From Njordibacter sp937773555 (lineage in GTDB: Bacteria; Pseudomonadota; Gammaproteobacteria; Pseudomonadales; Balneatricaceae), in the NCBI RefSeq assembly GCF_047730085.1, contig NZ_CP159830.1, forward strand, positions 2,232,001 to 2,296,000: a DNA stretch of 64,000 nucleotides, given 5' to 3'. A program made the translations under genes and the position numbers. The notes below the pieces were generated by a model. That model was not told where the DNA came from. It searched no databases and saw nothing but the letters and a program-made list of their open reading frames with translations. How positions within the stretch are numbered: position 1 is the first letter of the stretch; the number at the start of each line of letters is the position of its first letter. This document shows positions 63,892-64,000 of the stretch, piece by piece.

Positions 63892-64000
63892 GTTATAGGG
63901 TCTAAAAAAGCCGTAGTTTATCTGTCACTGTTTGCTGGTGGAAAGGGCGATCGGCTTATTAGGCTGCGCATGAGTAATTATGAACTATTAACCGATTGAT

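Noticed and set aside
1..64000. CRISPR arrays, tRNA/rRNA genes, insertion sequences, prophage or toxin-antitoxin modules
   Set aside because: I saw no regular direct repeats with spacers, no cloverleaf-like segments, no transposase or integrase motifs and no paired small toxin/antitoxin frames.

Overview
The window looks like the chromosome of a free-living, probably marine gammaproteobacterium of moderate GC. The grounds are a DUF6279 lipoprotein, a DUF1800/DUF1501 pair, NtrC/sigma54-style nitrogen control, a PntAB transhydrogenase, a RutR regulator with recognisable operators, and five ABC uptake systems for N- or C-rich small molecules. I cannot name the genus from sequence alone. No rRNA, tRNA, CRISPR array, insertion sequence or phage gene was recognised.

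Layout. (1) 1-5324, minus strand: assimilatory nitrate module nrtA-nrtB-nrtD-nirB (nirB runs off the left edge). It has a good sigma54 promoter, a distant NtrC-type site and a roughly 120-nt leader with tandem hairpins and a terminator-like element. (2) 5325-9021: gene-poor stretch with decayed fragments, an ankyrin-repeat protein and a DUF6279 lipoprotein. (3) 9022-19149: LacI-controlled sugar cluster, with a binding protein, two permeases, an ATPase, two TIM-barrel isomerases, two Gfo/Idh/MocA oxidoreductases and gluconokinase on the minus strand, and the LacI regulator divergent from them across two LacI-type operators. (4) 19583-21833: two aldo-keto reductases. (5) 21857-26000: DsrE-family protein, an unknown secreted protein, and the DUF1501 and DUF1800 proteins. 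(6) 26212-33915: DeoR regulator divergent from a betaine-type binding protein, a residual 95-aa ProV-like ORF, a double permease, a choline-kinase-like protein and a dimethylglycine/sarcosine dehydrogenase-like enzyme. (7) 34050-40743: DMT transporter, LysR regulator, TauD-like dioxygenase, R. etli-type asparaginase, pntAB. (8) 41054-63820: nucleobase region.

The nucleobase region is the most coherent system. RutR (63152-63820) is present, and RutR-type palindromes (TTGACCA-NN-TGGTCAA) lie before three operons. The first is hydA-preT-preA-amidohydrolase, the reductive pyrimidine pathway. The second is a nitrilase-family amidohydrolase with an SsuABC/ThiXYZ-like ABC transporter. The third is a BMP-type nucleoside ABC transporter with cytosine deaminase. 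Cytosine or nucleosides would be imported, cytosine deaminated to uracil, and uracil reduced and hydrolysed to beta-alanine, CO2 and ammonia. Here RutR appears to control the reductive pathway instead of the Rut monooxygenase pathway it controls in E. coli. Between the second and third RutR units sits a GntR-controlled ADH/SDR/racemase-like and aldehyde dehydrogenase cluster with its own repeated operators; its substrate is unknown.

Recurring themes are hairpins directly after four of the five ABC binding-protein genes, and catabolic clusters each with a local regulator and visible operators.
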